Positions 31,401 through 44,680 of a stretch of DNA of 64,000 nt are shown one piece after another (positions within the stretch are counted from its first letter, which is position 1; every line of letters begins with the position of its first letter). The notes beneath the pieces were generated by a model, which saw nothing but the letters and a program-made list of their open reading frames with translations, did not search any database and was not told the origin of the DNA. The stretch is from the NCBI RefSeq assembly GCF_003369915.1, contig NC_046675.1:32945001-33009000 (forward strand), read 5' to 3'. The stretch comes from Drosophila miranda (lineage: Eukaryota; Arthropoda; Insecta; Diptera; Drosophilidae). The position numbers were made by a program, and so were the translations under genes.

Positions 31401-34400
31401 GCTGAACCCAAAAAATTCGACGAAACTTTTTGATGAAATGCAATTGTCACGGCTTGACGACCAACCAAACTCCTGCTTCAATCAATCCAACAGTCGACTG
31501 TCCGAACATCGTAACAATGGTTACGAGTGAGTAACAATCACTTGTCATGTGCCCTGACAAACTATTTCGATCAGAAATCGAAAGTACCGACAACTGGTGG
31601 CACAATCGACGACTCATTCGGGGCAATTGACAGACGAGTTTCCTGCTTAAGCGGCGGCAGAGGAAGAGTCAAAGGAAGAGATAGCATATATCCCATTCAA
31701 TCTGATTAATTATGGATTGGTGGAGGATTGGTGTATCATGTTTTGATAGTCTTTATCTCTCGCTTACTACCTTCTTTTCGAATATTTCACCAATGTTTTC
31801 GGCTCTTATTTGATTTGATGTATTTCCTCTTACTTATCCCACACAAATATCTCTCGCTTTTTTTGCACAACTTGGCAAAGCGCCTACCTAGCAGATACAT
31901 TCAAAGATAACTGGACGAACAGCAAAACATTGAGATACAAAGATAATATAAAAAAACAAGAGAGTCGTAGAAAGAGCCGAAGAGCAAATGCTCTGAAAAA
32001 ACACTCTATCACGGAAATATGGTATATTTTTTAGTAGCTGAATCTTTGATATTTGTATCTTCCATAGTTCTTAACCTCAATCCCAATTCTGCTTCTTAGG
32101 GTATCTGCTGTGAGGGTATCCTTAAGGGGAGACAGAAACGCACACATAAAAAGTAGGCGCGATAAATTATTAAGTGACTGTGACGGCGGGAAGGCCTCCT
32201 GCCTCCTGTCTCCTGTCTCTCCCTCTCGTCTGCCTGTTGTCGGAGTCATCCTCCTGTGGCGGGGATTTTGTCACCCAAACGAGGCGGCGGCAGACGGTTG
32301 TCTCTGGCCTTATCTCCCGATGACGGGCGTTATTTCTGCTTTCTGTTTTTTTGTTGTGGCCCCTTCTGCCCCTCCACCTGGTTAATTGTGGGAGCCAACA
32401 ACTTAATTTGAGATTTATTTTGTATACCCTCGAAAGGTATACTCCAAAGAGTTCTAGGGGGTATATTGGGTGCATATATCAGGGTAAATATGTTTTTCTA
32501 TAAAGAACAGGGACTCTCTGAAAGTTCTATATAATTCGTATAGTCTTTGCCTCCCCATACCAGGGTACCTCCCTGTCGTGGCATCTTTTATTTTAATTTG
32601 TTTTTGTTGTTTTGCAAGGAATGGTTACCAGAGTTTCTTAATTTATAAAATGAGAAAAAAATTAACTTGCGTTGATAATAAATCAATTTCCTGCCTACAC
32701 ATTAAATTATACAGTTAATAATAAGCCAGCATTCGGCTGGGGCCCACGTTGGACCTGGCTCTGGACGGGGTCTGCGTCTGCGTCTGGACTGGCTCTGCGT
32801 CTGTCCTGTATCCGTCCTCACTCGGAAACTGGTCCCCGATCATCTGACTTCTCTCCCCCTTTCTCTCTCTCTGTGTGTCTTTGGGGCCTGCTCTTTATCT
32901 CACAAATCCATTTGCATCTCATCAAGTTTTGGCTTAACACTCACTTCGTTCGATTCGTTCGGTTTCTGCGGTATTGCGTGTCTTTGCCAATTTGTTGGCA
33001 GATTGAACAAATTTCCTGCCAACGGGCCACGCAATTTGTTCACATATGCTTAGGATCATCATCAAGTCCGTCGATCGTCCAAGTAATACTCCTATGTGGA
33101 TATGAAATGGAAACCTGTTGGCAATTTCCACGACAACATTGTTAACAACATCTTTTAAAGATCTTTGCAATGGGATAAGTATGAAGTTTTCCACAGAAAA
33201 GACCATCTTTCCAGCACTAATTGCTTGTGGCAACAGCAGCAGAAGAATACCTTAAAAAACGTTATGGCATTCCATCTTTAAAGAGGCCTCCACATCCCTC
33301 TGCCCTTTGGGGGTGGCCCCCATTCCGCGTCTTAGTCGCTTAATGCACACTCGCTGGCGTCCTTTTTTAATTAAAAACTTGCAGACTGCTTAATTTTGTT
33401 TGCCCAAATCCCGGGACAACAATGAAACTTTTTTTTCCCCCAACTGCCTAAGAGGCAGACGCGGACGATGGCGAGGACGACTCTTCTGCAAATCCTTTCG
33501 AGTGTGCCTCGAGTGAGAGCTTTTCAATTTGAGCAAGGTACGAGAGAACGAGTGCCACAGGAGTTCCAGGAGGATGTTTTTTTTTTACACTTTAAGCGGT
33601 TCAGCGTTTCCCACCGACGTTTCCGAAACTACTTACGATGCCTTGAACTTCATTTCCTGGCCGGGACCTTTCTGGCCTTTGGCCATAAATCATTTGCTCT
33701 GCCTCAAAGAAAGGGGGAAAACAAGCAAAAATACAAAATAAAGTAAAGAAAATAAAAGGAGAATAAAAAGGTAGAGGTGAAATTTTTTTGTTGATATGAA
33801 AACCCAAAGTCGAGCAACAAGTTTGAGTTTGTTTTCATCTTTGCAGACGACGAAAATAATACGGAGAGCGCCTTCGGCTGCTTTATTATTAACCAAGGTA
33901 AATAGCAAAAGGGCTAACACACCGAAAAAGGTAGCCGGCAAGGATCCCGCTCGAGTGTCCTCCCCGTCATCGTTTGGGATATAAATGAGTTTTGGCGTTA
34001 AAATTAATTGCATTCTGGAACTTTTGAGGAAGATTTCCATTTCAATGCGGGGTCCTCAGCAAAGTCCTGACCAAAAGGACGATAGTTTCCATTCGGTAGC
34101 GGGAAGGGTTGTTCCCTCCTCTTCACCAGCATTTTTGGGGCTGACACAGCAGGCGGTCTAAATATTTAACATAAAACCGAAAAATGAAATGAAATGCGAC
34201 AGTCTGCGCTGTCTCTACAGCTCCTTTTCCGGCAAAACCTTTGTCAAGTCCTCAAAGTACATTTGCAGGGGGTTTGAGCTCTGGCCTAATGAGCTGCTCG
34301 GTAAATAACTTTGCTTTTAAGAGGGCAGGAGGAGTCTCTTCTCCCCTCTCTAGAAACTGAAGACAAAGTTATGACAGTCAAAGCATGTTTTGAAAATATA

Positions 34401-35394
34401 TTAAAATTCTCTTACCTTTGTAGTTCGAAAAGGGATGAAGAACAGCCAGTCAGGAATGTTCAAGTGCGTTTAAGATCCATACGAAAGATCAGCCAAAAGA
34501 CAGCCAGAATGTTCACATAACGAAAGATCACGAATGGAACTCGTTAACTCTTTGTAATAAAGCAGGGAAATTACCCAAAAATATCTCAACACTTTAGCAA
34601 AGTACCCTGGCATATCCATGCCACATCTATGGTGCTCTCATGTCCGCCGCCGCATCCTTGTTTATCATTTATGTTATATGCCAAACTTAATGAAAGGCCC
34701 GAGCCGAAACGTGTAAAGTGCTTTTGGTGTCTGCTCGATGGACCCACAGGCATTATAATGAAATGGCCCCCATGTTAGGGCTAACAAATATAAAACTGCC
34801 CTCTCTCTGGCTCTCTAGGAAAACCTCATCTGGGCTCAGGCGGGCTCAGCGAAATGGGGAAAAGGGACGACTCTTTGTCTCTGGCCCTCGCTCCCGCTCT
34901 CTGGTCATCAGCATAATTTAAATGCTTTTTAATTTCGGGACAGCTAAAGTGCAACAACAGCAACATTTGACAGCACAGCAGCGTGGTTAGCAGCCCTGCC
35001 CCCCACTGTTTGCCCCCCCACCAACAGAGCCGAATGAGCGGGCTTTTCCCCACTAGGCCGTGGCTTTTTAAGTGGACTTTTGATGCTGCTGTCGCGTTTC
35101 TCATTACAAAAGCTGAATCAATATTAAATTTATTTTAGCAAGGAGCGGGGGATTGGGGGTTGGAGTTTTGTTTGCTGCGGTTGTTTGTATCATAATTTCC
35201 TAAAATGGGGGCGGACGGGTGGCTACCAGGCCTCAATAAACAATTGGTTGGTCTGTGTGTCTCCCGGTGTGTGCTTAATGATTATTAGCCAAAGCCCGAG
35301 GGAGACAGAAAGAAAATAGAAGTGGTAGCTGTAGTTCTGGTTCACGTGGAGGAACTAGTTCGGTCTGGACCAGCGTTCGGAGCTTCTGATAGGC
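28436..35394. other. Gene-free DNA upstream of the aldehyde oxidase cluster
   Basis: About 7 kb with no protein-coding gene that I can support. Open frames here are short, of mixed composition and lack family motifs. Content is AT-rich with runs such as AAAAAAC and TTAATTAA, typical of Drosophila intron or regulatory DNA. It could contain enhancers or a large intron of a gene lying outside. Confidence 0.45.
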
Positions 35395-35470
35395 GCAGTG
35401 TTGGTAAAAGCAAGCAGTGTTGGTCAGCTCCAGCAGTGTTGGTCATCTCTTGCAGTATTGCACATCGCTA
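35395..35470. repeat. Four 19-bp tandem repeats
   Basis: Units start at 35395, 35414, 35433 and 35452. The first three begin GCAGTGTTGGT; the last is changed to GCAGTATTGCACATCGCTA. CAGTGTTG and CATCGCTA resemble motifs found in broad Drosophila promoters. Confidence 0.75.
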
Positions 35471-35625
35471 AACGGTTCCTTTGTGAATTTGTGATGGTTT
35501 CTTTCAAAAAACTTCGAAAAAAATACTCATTTCTCATATGAACTTATTTACTTTTACCAAGGAACATCTCACCTGCTCGAATGAACTATCTTCCACCCAG
35601 TAATTTACACAAATCAGGCCATCAG
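35471..35625 (+). other. Possible untranslated first exon ending in an ideal splice donor
   Basis: The stretch ends in CATCAG followed by GTAAGT at 35626, a consensus 5' splice site. Just upstream lie the promoter-like 19-bp repeats. The longest frame from an ATG inside it is only about 21 codons and closes with TAA, so any exon would be 5' UTR. No downstream exon is identified in the window. Speculative. Confidence 0.25.
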
Positions 35626-37007
35626 GTAAGTGGACCAGACACAGCATCCTAGCACCCCAATAGCCCCCACCAAAACCACTCGATCCCTCTGCGGACCAAC
35701 ATCACCTCCACCAATGCTCACCCGTAATGCCTGCATATAAATTGGCTCACGTTTCCTTGGCTTTGAGGATTATTACACTTAAATTAGCAACTTGGGAGCT
35801 CTGTGCGTGCAATACGCAAGAACCAGGAATGGCGGGAAGTGGAGGCAACATTGCATAAAACATGCGTTTCGGGGGTTGCTCTCGACCATCCCGAAATGTT
35901 TACGTGCCTCGGCAACGATTCCGCCCCCACTCTCTGGCCTCTCTAGCAGCGGCGTATCTGTATCTTTGTCTGTGAGTGCGGGTCTCCCACTCTGAAAATC
36001 TGACAAAATCAAATTGTTGCCATTTTTACGCATTTCATTTAATTTGAAGAACGTCCGGGGCCGAAACACCTGTGGGACCCTGCCTCATGATCCGGGATAC
36101 GGGATATAGGAATTGGTCTTCGGGTTTTTCGGGGTGTGGAGCGCTTTAAGTGCCACATTTGACGTTTTATGGGGGAAAATTATGGCTGGGGCCGTACCGG
36201 ACCGGGGGGGAAAATGTGAAATGTGAAATGTGAGCTGTGTCTGTGTGTGCCCAAGTAATGAGAAAATGTTTGTGCTTTTGTTTAGCTTAAATTAGCTCAA
36301 GTGATGAGTTTTCCTTTTTTACAGAAATTGGGGGATGGATCTAGAAGGGGAATGGGGTGGCTAAAGGAAGTTTTAGACAAACACTTTTTCCACTTATGCA
36401 GATACCATCTCCACTCGGCGCTTTTCCATCAGCAAAACTTCATTTCGTAGACGACTACTGTCACTGCCACAGACACTTCAAGCTCCATTTGGTTGCATTA
36501 ATTGAAGTTTTTTCCGAGCCAGAGCCAGAAACAGAGCCAGGGACAAAGGAACACTTTGATGTCAATCCTCTGGTCGCTTTGGTGCTTTTAATTAATTTTT
36601 TTTTTGTGCGAAGCAATCCCGGACTCCCATCGATATCTGTTTTGACTTGTACTGGATTTTACATTAATCTGGAGCCACCGTCGAGTGTTGCCATCAAACG
36701 ATTTTTAATTTCATTTCTCTCTGTGGTTCTCCGTTACTCCCTCGCTTCTCTCCCGAGAAGTGGAATGCAATTTGTAACAGAGACATTGTTAGCATTGATC
36801 CAGCGACGACTTTTGTGGTCAATAATGAGAAATTCCTTTGGCTGCGCTTTGTAATCATCGAATGAATGAAAAACCCCCCCCGGACCGACAAAAACAAAAG
36901 CAAAGTATTTGCACTCAATTCAATTAAGTAATGGCAAAGGAAGGAAAAAAAACGGAAAATCCCCACTCTTTTTCTGTAGCAAATAATTTGAATTCTTGAC
37001 ATTACGT

Positions 37008-37021
37008 GGGGGGGGGGGGGG
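37008..37021. repeat. Poly-G run, 14 nt
   Basis: Uninterrupted run of 14 G, with a second run of 7 G at 37030-37036. Confidence 0.9.
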
Positions 37022-38420
37022 TCTCATTTGGGGGGGTCTGTTACATCCTTGCACGAGCACGACATACGATTCTTGTGCTTCTGCACGAACAAGAAACGAA
37101 ACAAAACTTCTCCTCCCCCATTCAGGGATCTCTTGTCTTTGGGGTCCCAGGAGTGTCATATAGTTGAGTATACAAACACTTTCGGGGTCCCAGGCATTTT
37201 CCAACCGCCTTTGTGTTTGCGATTGCGTTTGCCTCTGGCTCAAGATTTTGTTTTGACGCTTGCTTAAATGTCAGTTACATGTGCATAAAAGTTATAAGTT
37301 AAGTCCACTTCAACGGCACGGAATATGCAAGTCAGGACGGAGTCGGGACCCCGAGGAGACATGTGAATGGCAAATGATTGCCTGGCCTCCGAGCGGGTGA
37401 GTGAACATCTCCAGTTCTGAGCCGTTTTCTGGGAATACGAGTGTATCCCAGCCATTAACAGTATTAAAATGTTGAAGTGCGGCTACTTCATGGAGGATTT
37501 TACAAGGCTTCGTTTTTGAGAGGTCTATGGGAAATGGCTGACAAAGAAAATAAGTATTTTATAAACCCTTTATTTGGTAGGGCTGAAATATGAGGTGGCA
37601 GGGGTTTTCCTCTTCCTTAGAGCTGTCAAAAGATAACCATAATTGGAGAGTTGATTTCGTTTTGCAACACTGCATAGAAACTTTTGAAAATGTCACTGCC
37701 TTTCCACAAAAAGGAATGAGGAGAAACTGGACCATGAAATAGTACTAATAATACCTATGACTAGAGTTCCAAACTCGAGATATTATTCTCCATCGACGCA
37801 ACAATCAATTGAGCTAGTTTATTATATGTCTGAAGCATATTTAGATCAAATATTTTAATTTTGAAGCCAAAATGTAAGTGAAAACATTTCCATTTTAATA
37901 TTTCCAATGTCGGGGCAAATATAATGGGATAAATATTTTAAGTCCAAGTGTTATTTCGGGGATCAGTGCCTTTTTTATCTGGGTATAAACCATGTTTAAT
38001 AAACCATAAACCTATCCGTCTCTAACTCTGGTTCTCAATAGCCATCGCAGTCCCAGAACTATCCAACTTCTGCTCACTTCATGCTGTCACATCTCTGGTT
38101 GCCATAGGATCTTTCCAATACTTAAGTACCTGCAAAACCCAACCATTCTTTGATAGAACCATTCAACTTTCACTTGGCTCTCCATCTTCTGTGAATTTTC
38201 CGCATCTAATTAGCCTTTCCAGCTCATCTGGTGGCTTACATTGTCTTTACCTTAAATTCGGTGGATTCTCGTGGAGCTGGCAGCAAACTTTTGTTCATCA
38301 GCGATTTGTCGCCTAATTGTTTAGACAATTAAATCATTAAAATGTTCAATGGGGAAATACATTCTTTTGTCTCTATTTCCTTGAGTGGATGGGGGGATCA
38401 ATTCTCCCTACCGATTGTGT

Positions 38421-38435
38421 GGGGGGGGGGGGGGG
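38421..38435. repeat. Poly-G run, 15 nt
   Basis: Uninterrupted run of 15 G after a short TGTGTG. Confidence 0.9.
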
Positions 38436-41019
38436 AATTCCTTGTTTGTCCGCAAACTTTTAATCAAATTAAGTCAGCAGCAGAGCCGGAAATGTAGCTG
38501 ACACAAAGGTGGACATGTGGCTTTGACGGCTCCAAGGGGAGGGGGAGGGGAGGGCGGCAAAAGTTTTGGCCTGTCAACTGGCGGCAATTGGTGGCGACAA
38601 GTGGCGCTGTGGGTAGTCCCTCATCTGTTCCGTCTTAAGCCTACCCAGAGCCCTCCCGGAACAGAAGCCGCACAAATGCTCAATTAATAGAAGTCCGTTG
38701 ACTTAATGAAATGGCGAAGGAATTCGAGGCAGGCATAAGGACAAGAGCCGGGGATCATGTGGCTTAGGGAGGAGCCTGGGCTCTGGCTTCTGGCTAATTG
38801 AATCAAAGCAATGTCCTGGCTGGCAGGTCCTGGTGTTGTGTCCTGGCACACGCGTTGGCTTAATTGCAAAATTGGAAAGCATACTTTTGGGCGTGCCAGC
38901 GGCTGTCAAAGACATTCAATATGCCCTGGCCCTCTCTCTTTTCCCACTCTCTCTCTCCCGCTATCAGGGGGGTGGGGTGTGCCCTGCACCGTGTAAAGTG
39001 GACAGACAACAACCCTTTGCCCCCTTTTAAGTGCTGAAACGGTAAAAACAATTAATATTATGACCTGCAGGCACATTATCTACCAAACGGTCTCTGTCCC
39101 GCTTCCGTCCGCCACGATTTCCCATGGTTCTGGGCTCCTGCCTCCTGGGTCCTGGATCCTTTGCTCCCCCATCATTTTCTGTGTGTGTGTTGTTTGCCTA
39201 TCGCCTGTCACTGACAACACAGCGAAAAGGGGAGAAAACTCTGCCAGAGAAGCGGCACAGAAGGGGTAGAGGAAGAGACGCTGCGACTGGGGAACAGGGA
39301 TTCCCCGGCTTGCCAGCTCTGGCTCTCCGGCTCTCTGGCAGTCGTGTCCTTGTTTTTGCTGCTGATGCTGCTGTTTGTTGGCTTAGAATCTCCTTAATTA
39401 TGCACTTGTTTACTTAACACTAAAATGCGCTTAAAGGGTTTCTGGGGAAATAGACTGGAAACCCGAGTGGGCGGCGGATAAATAGTTGTGGGACCTGCAG
39501 TGCAAAACGCCTTGGGTTCCAGCATCAATTATTTCTTTTTTACTCTGGCTTATCGGTAAATACCATTAAATAGGCATCAAATTTTGTCACCAAAATATGT
39601 TATATGGAATGCTAACCTTTTTTTATTTCTAGATCTTTCAGTATCTTGAGAGCCATGCCACAGTTTGCTAACAAGCTGGCAAGCACACAAGTTGCAGCAG
39701 TATCCAAATTCTATTATGCTCACACCTTCTCACAGAATCACTTCACGAGAGACAGACAGGGAGAGAGAGAGAGAGAGATTCTCAACAAACTTGAATTGTT
39801 TGAGTGTGCGCCCGAGGCGACGGTTCACATTTCGGGGGCAAAAGCTGCACAGAATTTCCATACAGCCAGACGCAAATAATTGCATTTCCCCCACCCGTTC
39901 CTGCCACTGCCACTGCCGCTTCCAGTCTTCCCTGGATTGCAATTTAACAAGTTTTACGTGCAACTTTCGGGGGCTACTGGCTGCCCGAGTGGGCGTTAGA
40001 GTCCACAATTGTGGGGCGTTGGCCATATGATATCAATTAAAAATTTGTCTAATTAAATTTGAAACTTGTACGGGGTAACAATGCCGGCACAAGCCACTTC
40101 CCACTTCCCACTTGCCACTTGAACCCTGAACCCTCGCCAAAAGAGAGATGCAAGAAGAATTGTTGGAACAAAAGCGACACCCACTCAATGCCCAATGAAT
40201 GGGGCAGGGGGCTCCAACTACTTCTACGAGAGTCCACCTTTTTGGTGATTGCCAATTTGTAGTAAATTTCCAGACAGCCACGCCCCCCAGAAATGTCAAT
40301 AAATGCCGAGAAATATTTGAGTGCTAGCCAGTCTTGAGGTTGAAACTATTCCAGGGAAAAAACCAGAGGAGGAGGGCCAGCAGGAGGGCTGCACTTTGGA
40401 CCTCTGCCTAATTGCTCGCTGCACTTTTTGGTTGCCAGCCACTCCACGAGAAAGCTGTTGATTTTTACTACCAAATGAACACACACTCTCGTATTAAAAG
40501 TTGCTAAATGGTTGTCGGTTGAGGGCCAAAAGAGAATGGTAGGGCCAGGGCCAAGGCCAAGTCAAGTCAAGTGACTGTCGGCTGCTTGCTAACGAAGTTA
40601 TTGTCAAAACTGCACAAAAAGGATTTTAGTTGCGGCTCCAGAACAAATAGAGACTGCGGTGTGGGGGCTATGGCTAGACAGGGCCAAAAGGCAGTAAAAA
40701 AGAGTTGCTAAAAGGAAGGGAAATATATTTATTCATTGCAGCTTCTAATGTGTGATCGATCATCATTCCAGTTCTAATCCCAAATGAATCCCAATGTCGA
40801 TACAATGCCAAATCGATTGGCGCCGCACAGATTTTGACAGACAACCCATCTATCAGCAAACATTTTGGGAAACGCTTTTCCCCTAACCACAATTTCCACC
40901 ATCCTGGCCCCCCTAACCCTACCCCGTACCGGACCTGATTGCATTAATTCGCAAATCGAAATCGACTCATGTTTTATGGATCAAATGTGACTGTGAACCA
41001 TGAATGCGGTGGTCCCCGG

Positions 41020-41055
41020 CACTGGCACTGGCACTGGCACTGGCACTGGCACTGG
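41020..41055. repeat. CACTGG hexanucleotide repeat, six units
   Basis: Six perfect CACTGG units followed by the related CTCTG. No coding frame of interest overlaps it. Confidence 0.9.
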
Positions 41056-42216
41056 CTCTGTCTCTGGATCTAACTACACATTTGAATGGACAAAGCAGGA
41101 GAGCAGGGTAGCAGGGTAGCTGGGTAGCTTGGTTTTGGGAGAACAACGAACGAGCATTTTGCATAAATATTCCCTCAAGTGGGGACCAGAACAGGGCACG
41201 ACGATGACGATGACGATGATGATGATGAGTTGAGTGAGGGATTTTTGCAGCCTTGTCCACAGGCTAAACACACATTTTCCACAACAATTGACGTTGTTGT
41301 CGATGTCTGGCTGTGATTTTCATATTTGCGTGCAAACAGCAATCGTTACAGGAACAGGCGCCTTTCCCTGGAGTGTACGACGTTGGGGGGAGGGGGGGCT
41401 TCTGACTCCATTTACACATACTCGCAGTGCCAGCCAAAAGACAATACTTGCAACAATACGAGTGCCTAAGCTGTCTCGCGGGGCGCAAAACCCAAACAAC
41501 ATTGACGAGCAAACTTCGCCGGCAATAAACGAACTTTGCCTTTGATTTTGGCTGCCAAAAAGGCAACACAACTCCTTTTCGCTCGCCGCCACTTGCCATA
41601 CCCGGACCCGGACTCAGACACAGACCAAGAGCCCAGAGTGACCGAAAGACAGGTCCCGGAGGACAAAGACAAGACACACACCACACACTCCACTCACTCG
41701 TGTGGCTGTGGCACAAAAATATGCAAATGTTTTTGCCTGCTTCTCTGCCGTGTTCCGCCTTCGGTCTTCTAACCAATCTAACAACCATATTTGGCCACTC
41801 CGCTTGACAGACAACAAAAAGCTGCAACAGTCCGCAGTCCCCAGATCCGAGACCCTGGACCCCATTCCCCAAATCCCAGATGCCAGTCTCCACGGCCACC
41901 CCGCAACGCCCCAAACATTTTGGTAGCCACTAACGCGGCAAGACTCTTCTTTGACTTTTGCCAACTTGTTGTGGGGTTCTTTTTTTTTTGGTTAGATCTA
42001 GAGGTAGCTTAACTTTTTGATAGGGTTTGTGGCTGAGCCAGAGGGTACTAATGGAGAGAATAAAAGTGTACTTCCCGTTTAGGGTATCCACGCTACATTA
42101 TACAAGGGATTTCTTTCTGTCTTTCCTTTGTGTCTTTTTGTTGTTTTATGTTGGTAAATTCTCTGCGGCATGCAGTTTTCGCTTATGCATGCAACTGTGT
42201 GGTGTCTCAACTGCCT

Positions 42217-42228
42217 CCCCCCCCCCCC
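42217..42228. repeat. Poly-C run, 12 nt
   Basis: Twelve C in a row, followed by AG and then a C-rich stretch of CCAGCCC-type repeats. Confidence 0.85.
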
Positions 42229-42549
42229 AGCACAGGTCCAGCCCAGCCCGGCCCAGTCCCGTCCCGTCCAGTGTGTGGTGGTGCGTCCGGTGTGAGTGGC
42301 TAACTTGATTTACTACTCAAAACCCACAACTCCATTTAGTCTGTCAATATGTCGATTTGCCCCGCCTTGTTGTCCAACCCCCTTCCACCCCTTGGTTTGC
42401 TCTTTTTTTACATCTTTTTTGGTGCGTCTCTTTCGTTCTGCCAATCGCATGGAAAATGCGCGTTTTGGTTACAACAAGTAACAGAAACTATAACAAAACG
42501 AACAACGGAAAAGAATGCCACTTCGGGTTACCGGGGATTTTGCTACCCT

Positions 42550-42830
42550 GCAAAATATATTAAAATACTAAAAATGATAAAAATACCGAAAAATACTACA
42601 AAATGAAAATTAAAAAATACTATATGTAGTATTTATTGCCAAGCAAAATACCAATAGACATTAAAAATATTCAAAGAAATACTAAAAAAATAAAAAAACA
42701 ATACCAAAATAAAATACTAAACGTATAAAAGAAATACCGAAAAAAATACAAAAAAAAGTACTAATAATCTTAAAAATACCAACATAAAATACTAAACGTT
42801 GAAAAGAAATACCGAAATATACTTAAGAAA
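42550..42830. repeat. Degenerate A-rich array of AAATAC-type units
   Basis: Repeated AAAATACTAAA and AAATACCGAAA motifs with irregular spacing over about 280 bp. A near-repeat of AAATACTAAACGT..AAAAGAAATACCGAAA occurs twice about 77 bp apart. No coding content. Confidence 0.65.
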
Positions 42831-44652
42831 AATAGTAGAAGCAAGAAAATAATTTTTGTAATATCAATGAAAAACCAATGTGAGTTATAGAAGAAATTAT
42901 TATATACATATGTATGTAGCTTCCTAGAAGCTTTTTATACCCTGAAGAACACATAGACTACATTATTCGAAGACATTTTTATGAATTAAATATGCTTAGA
43001 GTTCCTCGATATCAACAGGAGTGCAGTGTTTTAGTGTTTATCGAATAAAAATTTTAAAAAATCAAACCAGCCGCCAGGGAGATGAAATCAAATATAGAAA
43101 CACAAAATTTTGGAAATATTTCCAAGGTAAATTCAGCAAGCAACAATGCGAAAAATATATAGCATTTACTTGAAAAAATCAGAATATTATTTACAACAGC
43201 CCGTTCAAGAAATGTACGCATCAAAAATTGAAGGAAATGGCAAAAGCCATGGAAATGCGAATGTTATTGAACCAATGCGTGCATTTTTCCGTCATGGTTC
43301 TCCGAAGGAATTCGTGCATGGAACGGCATGGCGGTGTTGCAGTATATACCCATTAGTATTTCGCTTCATCTATGAGTTTTGAATGCAGTGAAGAAAAAGC
43401 CATCCAATACTTAACTTCATTCCAAACCTGTTCCAATTTAAGTACTGTCAAAGACGGGGAAGGTGTGAAGATATGAGTAGAAGAAGAAATGTATTCGCTA
43501 AGAATTTCGTAGCTAAATAACATCTGTCCAGCAGAAGAAACCTTATAGGTCTCAGGAGTACATATATCCAATATTTATAGGAATATATTATACCCGCCTA
43601 AGTTACGAAATTTATTAGATATTTTATTTAAGTTCTTATTGCTATACGATCCGATCTAAGCTGTTTATAAGGGAGTAGTAAGCACCTCTATAGATTCAGA
43701 TTCATTCTCCACGAAATCCCAATACTCCCTCTGCAACAGTGCTACCGATTACAGCTTTTGATTTTTCTCGATGGGTGTCTCTGCTTCTGGCTGTTGGGTG
43801 TCCTCTGCTGCTCCTGTCCCGGGCTCTTCCATAATTGACTGACTGTAAAATTCCTGTCATTTTTTTCGTTACCAAATGGTAAACCCCGTTCGACTCCTTC
43901 TCCCTACTGTTGCTCTCTTCGTTTCATTTCGTGCATACTTTTTTTCGATTTTTTTTTGGTTGAGGTTACCCTGTTGAGGGCGTGATTTGTGGGCGTTACG
44001 GTATTCCGTCTGGAAGACAAACCTTTTGTTGTCTAGTCTTTGATTTCGGGTTGATTTCCTTGTTTTTTCTGTGTGTTTTTGTGCTGTGGGAAAGGACATT
44101 TGGCTAAGCTAATGGGCTTCGACTAGACTGCAGACTGTAGCCGTGAAACAATCGAAAGATGTTAGGCTTTGGGGAGGAGACCATCCTCTGATTGACACTC
44201 TACAAGGGTGCGGTTGGAGAAAGGCTAAGAGAGGAGGTTTCTGCTCCGAAAAAGGGTTACAACTTGCAGGTTCCTTCCAGAGAAGTTTCTGGTTAATATA
44301 GACTCTGTTCACATTAGGATTCACCGGACAAACAGAAAACCACACCCATTGTAATTAGACAATGCTCCTGTGCTGCCACAAACCCCAACCTAAGAGAACT
44401 CTGAACATGTTTTTGCAATTAAGTTACGGTTTTTGTTGTCCAAATATTAGCACTTACATTTTCAATAAATGTCCGGTATCCCGGACCCTCGATGACGACA
44501 GAAGGCAGGCAGGCAGCCACTCATCGAAGGCGAGGCTCCGGCTCTTGGCTCATTTGCATGGCAGTCATTTGTGTTGGCAGTTCAATAAGTTGTGGAGACT
44601 TCAGGTTCAGGTTCAGCTGCAGACACAAAGAACCACGCTTCATTTAGCCAAA

Positions 44653-44680
44653 GGGGGGGGGGGGGGGGGGGGGGGGGGGG
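44653..44680. repeat. Poly-G run, 28 nt
   Basis: Twenty-eight consecutive G on the + strand, the longest homopolymer in the window. It can form G-quadruplex structures and its length is likely to vary or be misassembled. Confidence 0.9.

Noticed and set aside
41264..41914. 216-codon minus-strand frame, longest in the right-hand desert
   Set aside because: Low-complexity translation with no domain, crossing simple repeats; judged to be chance.
43146..43382. 78-codon + strand frame starting MRKIYSIYL
   Set aside because: No recognisable domain and no splicing or promoter support; similar chance frames are common in AT-rich DNA.
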